DNA of 33,881 bases from assembly GCA_037134755.1 (NCBI GenBank), contig JBAXLO010000020.1, positions 1 through 33,881 on the forward strand, written 5' to 3'. This document shows, in pieces, positions 8,169 to 16,784 of this stretch (position 1 is its first letter; every line of letters starts with the position of its first letter). The notes below the pieces were generated by a model. The model saw only the letters and a program-made list of their open reading frames with translations. It did no database searches and had not been told where the DNA came from. The position numbers and the translations under genes were made by a program. The stretch comes from JBAXLO01 sp037134755. GTDB lineage: Bacteria; Bacteroidota; Bacteroidia; Bacteroidales; JACABE01.

Positions 8169-9425
8169 ATGACAAAACGAAAACAGCAGGGGAGTAAACT
8201 GATAATAGGATTGATTGCATTGTCGATAGCATTTCTTAGTGGCACAGGTCGCGAAATGCAAAGCAATGTCAAACCAATCCATCTTAAGAATATTGGTAAG
8301 TACAAGCCTGGTGTAAGTTCTTTTGTTCCCGATCAACAGAAGGTTAAGTTTATTGATAGTCTGGTTACTTCTTGTTATAAAAAAGGCATGTTCAACGGCA
8401 CTATTCTTGTTGCCGAAAAGGGAAAGATACTTTATGAAGGAGCTTTCGGTTATTCTAATCTTAAAACTAAAGATACTCTTAATGTAAATACTCCTTTCCA
8501 GTTAGCATCTGTTTCCAAAATGTTTACAGCTGCTGCTATTATGCTTTTGCATGATAAAGGCAAGATAAATTATGATGATCTTGTTAAGAAATATCTCCCT
8601 GATTTGCCCGGCGAAGGCATCACTATTCGCAATCTTTTGAATCATCGTTCAGGTTTGCAGAACTATATTTATGTTGCCGACCATTACTGGAACAAATCTA
8701 AGGTGCTTGTCAATAATGATATCCCAACATTATTTAAGCTTTATAAGATTCAACCGATATTTAAGCCGGGTGCTCGCTTTCAGTACTGTAATACTAACTA
8801 TGCTTTGCTTGCTTTAATTGTTGAGAAGATTTCGGGTACTTCTTTTGCTCAGTTTATGAAGTCTAATATCTTTGACCCGCTAGACATGAAGGACTCCTAT
8901 ATATATAGTAAGGCTACTGATAACTTTATCCCGGGTAGTGCTAAAGGGTTTTCTTTTTATTTCCGTGGAAGAGCTTTTAAAGAAGAGATTCCCGACTATC
9001 TTGATGGTGTTACGGGTGATAAGGATATGTTCTCGAGTGTAAGGGATATGTTTTTGTTTGATCAATCGTTGTATGATTGCACTATCTTAAAAGCCGGCAC
9101 TATTGCTGATTGTTTTACTGCTGATCCTAATGATAAAGGTAAACTTAAGAAGTATGGTTTTGGTTGGCGTATAAGAGTTGGCGATGATGACCGTCAGGAG
9201 GTATATCATTATGGTTGGTGGCGTGGTTTCCGTACTTATTTTGTTAGGGAAATGACGGATCGTTTTACAGTTATATCATTGAATAATCGTTCTAACGTTC
9301 ATATTAATTCTATTCTTTGTAAGATTTTATGGTATCCATATGATGATACTAAAGATGCTAAGGGTAAGAAGCATAAGAGAAATGCTATGGACGAAAACGA
9401 AGATAGTTCTGAGGAAGGTTTATAG
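8169..9425 (+). CDS. Serine hydrolase, class C beta-lactamase / PBP4* family
   Basis: Exported SxxK enzyme related to AmpC-type beta-lactamases, D-aminopeptidases and esterases. A lysine-rich start and hydrophobic residues 10-25 make an export signal or N-terminal anchor. The catalytic motifs are in order: S114-VS-K117 (ASVSK), Y206-C-N208, and H347-Y-G349 (the HxG form that replaces KTG in many esterase-like members). The last 30 residues are highly charged. Penicillin hydrolysis is not implied; peptidase or esterase activity is equally likely. At 418 aa the length is normal. The gene is monocistronic and followed by a strong hairpin at 9459-9500. Confidence 0.88.
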   Translation: MTKRKQQGSKLIIGLIALSIAFLSGTGREMQSNVKPIHLKNIGKYKPGVSSFVPDQQKVKFIDSLVTSCYKKGMFNGTILVAEKGKILYEGAFGYSNLKTKDTLNVNTPFQLASVSKMFTAAAIMLLHDKGKINYDDLVKKYLPDLPGEGITIRNLLNHRSGLQNYIYVADHYWNKSKVLVNNDIPTLFKLYKIQPIFKPGARFQYCNTNYALLALIVEKISGTSFAQFMKSNIFDPLDMKDSYIYSKATDNFIPGSAKGFSFYFRGRAFKEEIPDYLDGVTGDKDMFSSVRDMFLFDQSLYDCTILKAGTIADCFTADPNDKGKLKKYGFGWRIRVGDDDRQEVYHYGWWRGFRTYFVREMTDRFTVISLNNRSNVHINSILCKILWYPYDDTKDAKGKKHKRNAMDENEDSSEEGL

Positions 9426-9458
9426 GAAGAAAGTACTTCAAGTATTTCAAGTTTTAAA

Positions 9459-9500
9459 AAGAAAGGAGAGTTGTCATTTAATTGGCAACCCTCCTTTCTT
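9459..9500 (+). terminator. Terminator of the serine hydrolase gene
   Basis: AAGAAAGGAGAGTTG and CAACCCTCCTTTCTT form a 15-bp stem with one mismatch around a 12-nt loop, 34 bp after the stop codon. Confidence 0.7.
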
Positions 9501-9577
9501 ACTCTCTTTCAACATCGCACCTTAACCGAGATAGAGCGGTACACGAGCAGAGTTGAGGGGAAATTTCACGTACTCTC

Positions 9578-10192
9578 TTAGGTAACAATAATTGGATAAG
9601 GCACACTCCAAATGCCAATTCCCCAAGCACCTATAGCAGCCCAACGTACATAAATCTTAACTCCCACAGGCAAATTTAATAACGAAAAACTACAATGCGA
9701 ATTTCCTCCTGCCAATATACATTCGTTTATTGGAGCTTCAGCTTCCAAACTATACATAACTATAAACGAAGCATCTGGCTTGTTTGTTGGTACTGTTATT
9801 AATAATTCGCCTGTATTAGGACTATTTTTTAATGAAAATGTTGAATCTGATTTACCTGAAGTACTTGCATCATAAAAAGGGATCTTTAAATTTGTTAATA
9901 ATATTGCAGAACCTGCACATTTATAATTAGCCCACACCCCAACTGTGTGCATATCTTCATCAGCTATTGCACGACATGTTTTTAGAGCCACTTGTTCCGT
10001 TTTACCTCCACCAATATCGACTTTATGTGCATCTCTTAACTTAACTGCATCAGCCCTTAGTTTAGCACTTGTTACTGAACAATCACCAAACATTTCATCC
10101 GAATCCATTCCATCTGCAGTATTTTCCATTATTTCGGATAGTGATAAAGAATTTTCGCCGGTGTAATTAATATATGCTTTATTTATTTCCAT
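9578..10192 (-). CDS. Fibronectin-III-like protein A (helical N-domain plus FN3-like C-domain)
   Basis: A 204-aa protein without a signal peptide or membrane segment. Residues 1-100 look helical and include the linker DIGGGKTEQVALKTCRAIAD. From about residue 125 it is beta-rich and ends in an FN3-like pattern (LPVGVKIYVRWAAIG, then WSVPYPIIV). Bacteroidota encode many proteins of this plan, usually annotated only as FN3-domain proteins; their role is unknown. Protein B at 29420 shares the plan and length. The 21-bp array 2 begins 130 bp upstream of the start, and a minus-oriented -7 element lies beyond the array at 10793-10801, so the array may be in the mRNA leader. The start ATG is preceded by an A/T-rich leader and no Shine-Dalgarno. 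Confidence 0.7.
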   Translation of the reverse strand: MEINKAYINYTGENSLSLSEIMENTADGMDSDEMFGDCSVTSAKLRADAVKLRDAHKVDIGGGKTEQVALKTCRAIADEDMHTVGVWANYKCAGSAILLTNLKIPFYDASTSGKSDSTFSLKNSPNTGELLITVPTNKPDASFIVMYSLEAEAPINECILAGGNSHCSFSLLNLPVGVKIYVRWAAIGAWGIGIWSVPYPIIVT

Positions 10193-10321
10193 TTTTAAAT
10201 TTGTATTACTAGAATTTATTTATTTTATTGAATTATATAGTATTATATTTTAATTAACCCTCTTTTTTACAAGGAAGTTTTAATTTTACAAAGGCAAAGA
10301 TTTTTATTAAATAGGCTAAAT

Positions 10322-10525
10322 GTGTCGTTAGTGGCCTCTAATGTGTCGTTAGTGGTCTCTAATGTGTCGTTAGTGATCTCTAGTGTGTCGATAGTGGTCT
10401 CTAATGTATCGATAGTGGTCTCTAAAGTGCTGATAAACGCCTTTAATGTATCACTAGTTCTCTCTAATGTACGATTAGTTCTCTCTAATGTATCACTAGT
10501 TCCCTCTAAAGTATCATTTAGCTAA
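10322..10525. repeat. 21-bp degenerate tandem array 2 (9 units plus a partial)
   Basis: Nine full 21-bp units start at 10322, 10343, 10364 and so on, and a partial unit ends the array. The first five are close copies of GTGTCGTTAGTGGTCTCTAA; later units diverge (GTATCACTAGTTCTCTCTAA). The ends carry a short terminal inverted repeat, GCTAAATG at 10315-10322 and CATTTAGC at 10515-10522. A plus frame is open through the array (seven-residue pattern NVSLVVS) and so is one minus frame (NDTLETT). Neither has a convincing start and ribosome-binding context, so the array is probably non-coding. Confidence 0.9.
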
Positions 10526-10535
10526 GTTAATGACC

Positions 10536-10570
10536 TAATTAGCCGGCATATATGCCTATATAGCTAATTA
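10536..10570. repeat. Nested palindromes beside array 2
   Basis: TAATTAGC and GCTAATTA (8-bp perfect arms) enclose a second palindrome, GGCATATATGCC, at 10545-10556. The structure lies 10 bp beyond the distal end of array 2. The rest of 10571-10792 holds no gene or RNA that I can support. Confidence 0.55.
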
Positions 10571-10792
10571 CCTAAGCTTTTTTCTTTAAAATAAAATTGA
10601 AAAACTACAAGAAGTAGTTAGATAATAATGAACAGAATATTAAATGGTTTCCCGAACCGTTGACTTCTGTTATCATTATTAAAAATGAGCTGTGCAGATG
10701 CTCCGCCATCCAAAGAATAAGGGTGGTGATATGCAAAATTTAAACTTCAATGTGTAATTTATTTACCTTTTTTTCTGTCTTCAAAATAATTT

Positions 10793-10801
10793 CCAAAGAT
10801 A
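10793..10801 (-). promoter_or_regulatory. -7 element pointing toward array 2 and FN3 gene A
   Basis: Minus-strand TATCTTTGG matches TAnnTTTG. A TTTTG lies 15 bp upstream, shorter than the usual 19-20 bp spacing. If active, the transcript would run through the palindromes and the array into the FN3 gene at 10192, with a leader of about 590 nt. Confidence 0.4.
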
Positions 10802-10911
10802 CTAATTATATTAATACAAAATAAAAAAAGATTTATTTTATTTTTATAAAGATTACAACAATTATGTAAGTGTCTATGTTAATATCTTTACAACAATTAA
10901 TTAAAATAAGT

Positions 10912-11580
10912 ATGAAGAAATCAATAATTATCTTAATATTTACTCTGTCGTTATTGCCAAAGCTCAATTATGCCCAGGGTGGCAGTACACATTATAAAAG
11001 AGACTATTCAAATCAAAGATTTGCACTCAATAAAGTATATGCTGATCTTGATTATGGGTTTCTAATTACCGATAAATCCCATGATTATGGAGCTTATTGT
11101 AATGTTATTTTTACAAATAATTGGGGTATTTCAATTGATGGTTCAAAAGTTAACTTACCTAATGCCCGTAATTTGCCTTCTGACTATGCAAGCCATCCTA
11201 AACCGTTTGCTCATTTGTTTTTTATTAGTGGTCCTAACGATTATGTGAATATAACTTCAATAAGAATTGTAAAAGACTTCCAAATTAGTAGAAATTTTAG
11301 CACAGGAATTGAGGGAGGGATCTCTTATATAAGCTATAAAGAAGATGAATTCTATAAAATTGATAGTTTAATGCCTACTATCTTCAGTTATGATTATAAT
11401 GAAAGACAAAAAAGCACTGCGGTCGGATTATCTTTGCGTGCAAATGTTGAATATCAGTTATTAGATTTTCTTGGAGTAGGATTTGATGTTAAAACTGATA
11501 TAAATTCGATACATACATTTGTAGCTGCTAATCTACATCTTACATTTTGGTTTTATAATAGAGAAAGAAGAGCAACATAA
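10912..11580 (+). CDS. Exported protein, possible small outer-membrane beta-barrel
   Basis: A 222-aa protein when started at the ATG at 10912, which places a clean signal peptide (MKKSIIILIFTLSLLPKL, cut after NYAQ) at the N-terminus. A GTG 42 bp upstream would put 14 non-signal residues in front and is less likely. The mature part alternates polar and aromatic residues, with repeated strand-like segments (YADLDYGFLITD, WGISIDGSKV, FSTGIEGGISYISY, VGLSLRANVEYQLLDFLGVGFDVK) and ends in HLTFWFYNRERRAT. This looks like an outer-membrane barrel, but I do not recognise the family. It stands alone. Confidence 0.65.
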   Translation: MKKSIIILIFTLSLLPKLNYAQGGSTHYKRDYSNQRFALNKVYADLDYGFLITDKSHDYGAYCNVIFTNNWGISIDGSKVNLPNARNLPSDYASHPKPFAHLFFISGPNDYVNITSIRIVKDFQISRNFSTGIEGGISYISYKEDEFYKIDSLMPTIFSYDYNERQKSTAVGLSLRANVEYQLLDFLGVGFDVKTDINSIHTFVAANLHLTFWFYNRERRAT

Positions 11581-11828
11581 GATAAATATGGTTTAATTTT
11601 AAGATTTTATCTAAACATTAAAACCATATATCCTAACCAAAACAACAAATAATATCAGGGTTAAAGCCCGTTGGTTCTGTCTATTTCATATTACCCCAGC
11701 CTGAAGTCTAGAATTCATACATAAATAATAATTTTTGTATCATAATAAACAATATAAATATAAGTATGTTGATAAATATATAGGTTAATATAATATTTAC
11801 TATCACATTTTTAATTAAATTAATTACT

Positions 11829-12209
11829 ATGGAACAAATTAATTCAACCCCTTTTAAAAATAATAATACATTAAAAATAGTTTGCCTAATAAACTTGCTG
11901 TTTAGTGTAATATTAGTTTACCTAGATGTTAAAAGTTATTTTGATTATAAAACTATGCATGCACTTAATAGTAACAGCTTTATATATATGTCTGTTTTCG
12001 AAATTATAATAATAACAGGTCTTTTATTAATGCTCATTGGACGAAGAATTGGGTTTACGCTCTATATGATAGGGCAAATGGTATCGTATATTTATCCAAT
12101 AGCTACAAACACAGGCGATACTGTTTGGGGATTATTGACGTTACCAATAGTATTAGGACCAATATTTTTTGGAATATTTTATTTTAGAAACCTTAAAAAG
12201 TTACATTAA
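11829..12209 (+). CDS. Small integral membrane protein, four predicted TM helices
   Basis: A 126-aa protein with hydrophobic helices at about residues 16-34, 50-68, 73-90 and 98-118, and a short basic tail (RNLKKLH). There is no signal peptide and no recognised domain. The upstream gap (11581-11828) holds only an imperfect ATATGGTTTAAT/ATTAAAACCATAT inverted repeat just after the previous gene, possibly its terminator. The gene is A/T-rich like its surroundings and its function is unknown. Confidence 0.65.
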   Translation: MEQINSTPFKNNNTLKIVCLINLLFSVILVYLDVKSYFDYKTMHALNSNSFIYMSVFEIIIITGLLLMLIGRRIGFTLYMIGQMVSYIYPIATNTGDTVWGLLTLPIVLGPIFFGIFYFRNLKKLH

Positions 12210-12229
12210 AACCCACATATCCTACTCAT

Positions 12230-12260
12230 TCATAATTCATAATTCATAATTCATAATTTA
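12230..12260. repeat. 7-bp simple tandem repeat (ATTCATA)n
   Basis: About four and a half copies of ATTCATA lie between the membrane-protein gene and the aspS promoter. Simple repeats of this kind can vary in copy number. Here it is immediately upstream of the -33 region of aspS. Confidence 0.7.
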
Positions 12261-12294
12261 TTGCTTAGTTTCGTTAATAATTGCTTAATTTTGC
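12261..12294 (+). promoter_or_regulatory. aspS promoter (-33 TTG and -7 TAATTTTGC)
   Basis: TAATTTTGC (12286-12294) matches TAnnTTTG. A TTG at 12261-12263 lies 22 bp upstream, close to the usual Bacteroidetes spacing. The aspS ATG is 22 bp downstream. Confidence 0.6.
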
Positions 12295-12316
12295 AAGCTC
12301 TAAATAAATAAAAAGA

Positions 12317-14104
12317 ATGCTAAGAACACATAATTGCGGCGAACTGACATTAAAGAATATAAGTAAAGAAGTAACCCTTTGCGGATGGGTGCAACGTAGC
12401 CGCGAAATGGGCGGTATGACCTTTGTTGACCTAAGAGATAGGTACGGAATTACTCAATTGGTATTTAATATGGAAACCAATGCTGAGATTTGCGAACAAG
12501 CCCGTCAGCTTGGCAGAGAATATGTTATCTCTGTAAAAGGTACTGTTACCGAACGCTCGAATAAAAATGCAAAAATGCCAACAGGCGAGATAGAAATCAC
12601 GGTAAATAGTTTCGAAATCCTTAACGAAGCCAAACTACCTCCGTTTACTATCGAAGATAATACCGATGGTGGTGACGAGCTTAGAATGAAATATCGTTAC
12701 CTTGACATAAGAAGAAATCCCGTAAGGAGTAATCTTGAACTGCGCCATCAATTAGCGATGGAAACACGTAATTATTTAAGTAAACTTAAGTTTATTGAGG
12801 TAGAAACTCCATATCTTATCCGCTCAACTCCCGAAGGAGCAAGAGATTTTGTAGTACCTTCACGAATGAATCCCGGAGAGTTCTATGCATTGCCTCAATC
12901 GCCACAGCAGTACAAACAATTGTTGATGGTGGCTGGCTGCGACAGGTATTTTCAGATAGTAAGATGCTTCCGCGACGAAGATCTTCGTGCAGATCGTCAA
13001 CCGGAGTTCACACAGATTGACTGCGAGATGTCATTTATCACACAAGAAGATATATTGAGCACGTTTGAAGGCTTGACAAAGCAATTATTCAAGAGCATTA
13101 AAGGCATTAAGATGGATAAGTTCACCCGAATATCCTATGCTGACGCCATGAAATACTATGGGTCTGATAAACCTGACATTCGGTTCGACATGAAGTTTGT
13201 AGAGCTAAAATCTGTGGAAGCAGATGCCGCTTCACAAGGCACTTTGTTTCATTTAACCAATGGTAGGGAGTTTAAGTTGTTTGATGAGGCCGAAATTGTA
13301 GTAGGTATCAATGCAAAAGGATGCAGTGAGTACACACGTAAGCAGCTTGACGAGCTTACTGACTTTGTTAAGAAGCCTCAGATTGGTGCAGGCGGATTAA
13401 TTTATGTAAGATACAATCCTGATGGCACGTTAAAGTCTTCAGTTGATAAGTTTTATAATGCTGATGATTTGAAATTATGGGCAGAAAAGTTTAAAGCCGA
13501 GCCTGGTGACTTGATACTTATACTTGCAGGCAAAACAGAAAAGACTCAAAAAGCACTTTCTGAACTACGTTTAGAGATGGGTAGCCGTTTAGGATTAAGA
13601 ACTAACGATACTTTTGCACCATTATGGGTTATAGATTTTCCATTACTGGAATGGGATGAAGATACGAAGCGTTTTTATGCAAAACATCACCCATTTACAG
13701 CACCAAAACCGGAAGATATACCGATGCTTGAAACTAACCCTGCTGATGTAAGAGCTAATGCTTACGATTTAGTTATAAATGGTGTTGAAATTGGAGGAGG
13801 TTCTATACGTATCTTCAATAAAGACTTACAAAAGAAGATGTTTACCATGCTAGGTTTCTCTGATGAAGAAGCACAGGCACAATTTGGTTTCCTAATGAAT
13901 GCATTTGAATTTGGTGCTCCACCTCATGGTGGCATAGCCTTTGGTTTCGACAGACTTTGTTCAATGTTTGGAGGTTCTGAAAGTATTAGAGACTTCATAG
14001 CCTTCCCAAAAAACAATGCAGGTAGAGATGTTATGAGTGATTCACCTTCAGCTATAAGCAAAGAACAACTAAAAGAATTAAGTTTAAAAGTTAATGTAAA
14101 GTAA
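12317..14104 (+). CDS. aspS: Aspartyl-tRNA synthetase
   Basis: Class II synthetase that charges tRNA-Asp (or both tRNA-Asp and tRNA-Asn in non-discriminating forms). The N-terminal OB anticodon-binding domain starts LRTHNCGELTL and contains GWVQRSREMGG. Motif 2 is FRDEDLRADRQPEFTQID near residue 220. The GAD insertion domain characteristic of the bacterial enzyme lies at about residues 290-410. Motif 3 is GIAFGFDRL near residue 536. At 595 aa it is full length. It has its own promoter and a strong terminator, so it is a single-gene unit. Whether it is discriminating cannot be decided by eye. Confidence 0.97.
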   Translation: MLRTHNCGELTLKNISKEVTLCGWVQRSREMGGMTFVDLRDRYGITQLVFNMETNAEICEQARQLGREYVISVKGTVTERSNKNAKMPTGEIEITVNSFEILNEAKLPPFTIEDNTDGGDELRMKYRYLDIRRNPVRSNLELRHQLAMETRNYLSKLKFIEVETPYLIRSTPEGARDFVVPSRMNPGEFYALPQSPQQYKQLLMVAGCDRYFQIVRCFRDEDLRADRQPEFTQIDCEMSFITQEDILSTFEGLTKQLFKSIKGIKMDKFTRISYADAMKYYGSDKPDIRFDMKFVELKSVEADAASQGTLFHLTNGREFKLFDEAEIVVGINAKGCSEYTRKQLDELTDFVKKPQIGAGGLIYVRYNPDGTLKSSVDKFYNADDLKLWAEKFKAEPGDLILILAGKTEKTQKALSELRLEMGSRLGLRTNDTFAPLWVIDFPLLEWDEDTKRFYAKHHPFTAPKPEDIPMLETNPADVRANAYDLVINGVEIGGGSIRIFNKDLQKKMFTMLGFSDEEAQAQFGFLMNAFEFGAPPHGGIAFGFDRLCSMFGGSESIRDFIAFPKNNAGRDVMSDSPSAISKEQLKELSLKVNVK

Positions 14105-14135
14105 ATTCACATTATAATATCACTTTGTGTGAATG

Positions 14136-14169
14136 AGAAAAGCTATAGATTAACTTCTATAGCTTTTCT
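14136..14169 (+). terminator. aspS terminator
   Basis: Perfect 14-bp arms AGAAAAGCTATAGA and TCTATAGCTTTTCT around a 6-nt loop, followed by T-rich sequence, 31 bp after the aspS stop. Confidence 0.85.
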
Positions 14170-14248
14170 TTTTATTATCTATATTGAAGTGTATCTGTAA
14201 GATCAATAAGGAAACAATTCAGATACACAGCACAAGCAGACATAAAAA

Positions 14249-14279
14249 AAGAGGCTGCCTTTTGTGGAGACAGCCTCTT
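14249..14279 (-). terminator. groL terminator
   Basis: AAGAGGCTG and CAGCCTCTT form the outer stem. On the minus strand the stem is followed by seven T residues (complement of 14244-14250). It lies 22 bp beyond the groL stop. Confidence 0.85.
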
Positions 14280-14300
14280 GGATAATATAAATTGAGTTGA

Positions 14301-15938
14301 TTAGTACATGCCACCCATTCCGCCTGGCATGCCACCGCCCATAGGAGGTGCTGGAGATTCTTCTTTAATATCTGCTAACACACATTCGGTAGTTAATAAC
14401 ATACCTGCAATTGAAGCAGCGTTTTCTAAAGCAACTCTAGCTACTTTTGTAGGATCAATAACACCAGTTGCAAATAGATTTTCGTAAACCTCTGTTCTAG
14501 CATTGAAACCATAGTCATCTTTGCCTTCCTTTACTTTCTGTACAACAACAGATCCTTCTAAACCTGCGTTTTCTACAATCTGACGTAAAGGTTCTTCCAA
14601 AGCTCTAATTACAATTGCAATACCTGTTTTTTCGTCTTCGTTATCACCTTTTAAGTTTAAGATAGCATCAATAGCTCTAATATAACCAATACCGCCACCA
14701 GGAATAATACCTTCTTCGATAGCAGCACGAGTTGCGTGTAAAGCATCGTCAAAACGATCCTTCTTTTCTTTCATTTCTATTTCACTAGCAGCACCAACAT
14801 AAATAACTGCAACACCACCTGCTAATTTAGCAAGACGTTCTTGAAGTTTTTCACGATCGTAATCAGAAGTAGTTTTTTCTATCTGAGCTTTAATCTGATT
14901 GATTCTGCCTTCGATATTTGCTTTTTCGCCTTTACCACTAACGATAGTAGTATTATCTTTATCAATAGTTATTTTTTCAGCCTGTCCTAAATATGATAGG
15001 TCAGTATCTTCTAATTTATAACCTTTTTCTTCAGAAATAACGGTACCACCTGTTAAGATAGCAATGTCTTCCAACATTTCTTTTCTTCTATCACCAAAAC
15101 CTGGAGCTTTAACAGCAGCAATCTTTAAAGAACCTCTTAAACGATTAACGACTAAAGTAGCTAATGCTTCACCTTCTACATCTTCAGCAACAATAACTAA
15201 AGGACGACCTGATTGTACAACCTTTTCTAATATAGGTAAGAAATCTTTCATAGTAGAAATTTTCTTATCATATATTAATATATATGGACTTTCGTAAACT
15301 GTTTCCATTTTTTCAGTATCAGTTACAAAATAAGGAGAGATATAACCTCTATCAAATTGCATACCTTCAACTACTTTAACTGTAGTTTCGATACCTTTTG
15401 CTTCTTCAATAGTTATAACACCTTCTTTTTTAACTTTACTCATAGCTTCAGCAATCATCTTTCCAATAAAAGAATCATTATTAGCTGATATAGTAGCTAC
15501 TTGTTCAATTTTTTCAATACTATCACCAATAGATTTAGATTGTTTTTTAAGATCTGCAATAACTGCTTCAACAGCTTTGTCAACACCGCGTTTCAAATCC
15601 ATTGGATTAGCACCTGCTGTAACATTCTTTAAACCTACTGTTAAAATAGATTGAGCTAATACAGTTGCAGTAGTAGTTCCGTCACCAGCAATGTCTGCAG
15701 TTTTAGAAGCCACTTCTTTTACCATTTGAGCGCCCATATTTTCGATAGGATCTGATAATTCTATTTCTCTAGCAACAGAAACACCATCTTTAGTTATAGA
15801 TGGAGCTCCAAATTTTTTATCTATAATTACATTACGCCCTTTAGGACCTAAAGTAACTTTAACTGCATTTGATAATTGATCCACGCCTTTTTTTAAAGCT
15901 TCGCGTGCTTCCCAATTAAAAATTATGTTTTTTGCCAT
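14301..15938 (-). CDS. groL: Chaperonin GroEL (60 kDa)
   Basis: ATP-driven tetradecameric folding chamber of the cytoplasm, working with GroES. The ATP-binding LGPKGRNVIIDK and DGVSVAREIEL blocks are near residues 31-60, DIAGDGTTTATVLAQ near residue 86, the apical-domain sequence from about residue 190, and GIIPGGG near residue 410. The C-terminal tail is the usual methionine/glycine-rich repeat (GGMPGGMGGMY). At 545 aa it is standard. It lies 20 bp after groS on the same strand and ends at a strong terminator. It is the last gene of the chaperonin pair. Confidence 0.99.
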   Translation of the reverse strand: MAKNIIFNWEAREALKKGVDQLSNAVKVTLGPKGRNVIIDKKFGAPSITKDGVSVAREIELSDPIENMGAQMVKEVASKTADIAGDGTTTATVLAQSILTVGLKNVTAGANPMDLKRGVDKAVEAVIADLKKQSKSIGDSIEKIEQVATISANNDSFIGKMIAEAMSKVKKEGVITIEEAKGIETTVKVVEGMQFDRGYISPYFVTDTEKMETVYESPYILIYDKKISTMKDFLPILEKVVQSGRPLVIVAEDVEGEALATLVVNRLRGSLKIAAVKAPGFGDRRKEMLEDIAILTGGTVISEEKGYKLEDTDLSYLGQAEKITIDKDNTTIVSGKGEKANIEGRINQIKAQIEKTTSDYDREKLQERLAKLAGGVAVIYVGAASEIEMKEKKDRFDDALHATRAAIEEGIIPGGGIGYIRAIDAILNLKGDNEDEKTGIAIVIRALEEPLRQIVENAGLEGSVVVQKVKEGKDDYGFNARTEVYENLFATGVIDPTKVARVALENAASIAGMLLTTECVLADIKEESPAPPMGGGMPGGMGGMY

Positions 15939-15958
15939 TTTTTTTACTTTTTTTAAAA

Positions 15959-16237
15959 TTAAATAATTGCGTATATATCTGATTCTTTCATAATAAGATA
16001 TTCATTACCTTCAACTGTAATTTCAGTACCGGCATATTTACCGTATAATACATTATCACCTACTTTAACAGTCATTGGTTCGTCTTTTTTGCCATTGCCA
16101 ACAGCAACTACTACCCCTCTCTGAGGTTTTTCTTTTGCTGTGTCAGGAATAATAATTCCACCTGATGTTTTTTGTTCTGCAGCAGCAGGTTCTATAAGAA
16201 CTCTATCTGCTAATGGTTTTACATTTAAATTTGCCAT
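15959..16237 (-). CDS. groS: Co-chaperonin GroES (10 kDa)
   Basis: Heptameric lid of the GroEL chamber. The 92-aa sequence has the N-terminal LKPLADRVLIEP-like strand (NVKPLADRVLIEP), the mobile loop at residues 19-33 (EQKTSGGIIIPDTAK), and the C-terminal ILMKESDIYAII-like end. It sits directly upstream of groL. It is separated from secG by a terminator and a cluster of TGTCA/TGACA motifs (16298-16411) that probably controls the pair. No CIRCE element (TTAGCACTC inverted repeat) is present. Confidence 0.98.
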   Translation of the reverse strand: MANLNVKPLADRVLIEPAAAEQKTSGGIIIPDTAKEKPQRGVVVAVGNGKKDEPMTVKVGDNVLYGKYAGTEITVEGNEYLIMKESDIYAII

Positions 16238-16297
16238 GTTATAAATTATTGTTATTTTATTATATTTTGAATTAATTAATTTCTTTATTGCGATAAC

Positions 16298-16356
16298 CTG
16301 ACATCATTAATTATGCCAAAGGAGAAATATGTCACATTTCCTGACAAAATGTCAGG
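16298..16356 (-). promoter_or_regulatory. groSL control region with CTGACA/TGTCAG palindrome
   Basis: CTGACA-AAA-TGTCAG, a perfect palindrome, lies at 16341-16355, extended by C/G to 16340-16356. TGTCA or TGACA also occurs near 16299 and 16330, and again at 16363 and in the hairpin at 16375-16411. On the minus strand a TTTGGCAT lies near 16314-16321, which partly resembles a sigma-54 -24 box but lacks a good -12 GC. A TTTG with a poor -7 (TTATCGCA) at about 20 bp is the alternative. Related sites occur upstream of the AAA+/Fis regulator gene. Confidence 0.6.
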
Positions 16357-16374
16357 TTTTAATGACAGGATAAA

Positions 16375-16411
16375 AAAAATGTCAGAATTTTCCTGACATT
16401 CTGACATTTTT
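16375..16411 (-). terminator. Terminator after secG
   Basis: AAAAATGTCAGAA and TTCTGACATTTTT are perfect 13-bp arms around an 11-nt loop. On the minus strand a T-run follows. It ends the lptE-TPR-secG unit before groS. Its arms contain the same TGTCAG word as the neighbouring operator-like site. Confidence 0.75.
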
Positions 16412-16431
16412 TATTTAGATGAAATAAAATG

Positions 16432-16770
16432 TTATTTCTTTGGTTGCTGTTGTTGTGGTTGTTGTTGATTAGGAGTAGCATCCTTTAAAGGAGTAGCGTT
16501 ATCAGTACTAAGCTCTGTTTTAGGAGCATTGTCAGCAACATTTCTTGGTATTGCAAATACTGACATTAAACTTAAACAAAGAAGCACTATAGCTAAAGTC
16601 CATGTAGCCTTTTCAAGAAAATCGGCAGTTTTTCTAACTCCCATTATCTGGTTAGTTCCACCAAAGTTAGAAGCTAAACCACCACCTTTTGAATTTTGTA
16701 CTAATACAACTAATGCCATAAGAATACAAACTATCAGTATTAAAACTGAGATAAAAATATACATTCCCAT
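16432..16770 (-). CDS. secG: Preprotein translocase subunit SecG
   Basis: Small SecYEG subunit that stimulates SecA-driven export. Two transmembrane helices (about residues 3-23 and 54-74) flank the conserved loop with VLVQNSKGGGLASNFGG and IMGVRKTADFLEKATW. The C-terminal tail is long, polar and glutamine/proline-rich (QQQPQQQQPKK), common in Bacteroidota. The length is 112 aa. It is followed by a terminator and groS; upstream is the TPR gene, 14 bp away, on the same strand. Confidence 0.95.
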   Translation of the reverse strand: MGMYIFISVLILIVCILMALVVLVQNSKGGGLASNFGGTNQIMGVRKTADFLEKATWTLAIVLLCLSLMSVFAIPRNVADNAPKTELSTDNATPLKDATPNQQQPQQQQPKK

Positions 16771-16784
16771 TTTTTATAAAATAT

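Noticed and set aside
8169..9425. True class C beta-lactamase
   Set aside because: SxxK and YxN are present but the third motif is HxG rather than KTG, so antibiotic hydrolysis is not supported.
10322..10525. Plus-strand 67-codon protein NVSLVVS repeats
   Set aside because: The frame is open because the 21-bp unit lacks stops; it begins within the first unit and has no sensible start context, non-repeat domain or conserved sequence.
16298..16411. Sigma-54 promoter for groS
   Set aside because: TTTGGCAT resembles a -24 box, but the -12 GC is missing, so I did not call it.
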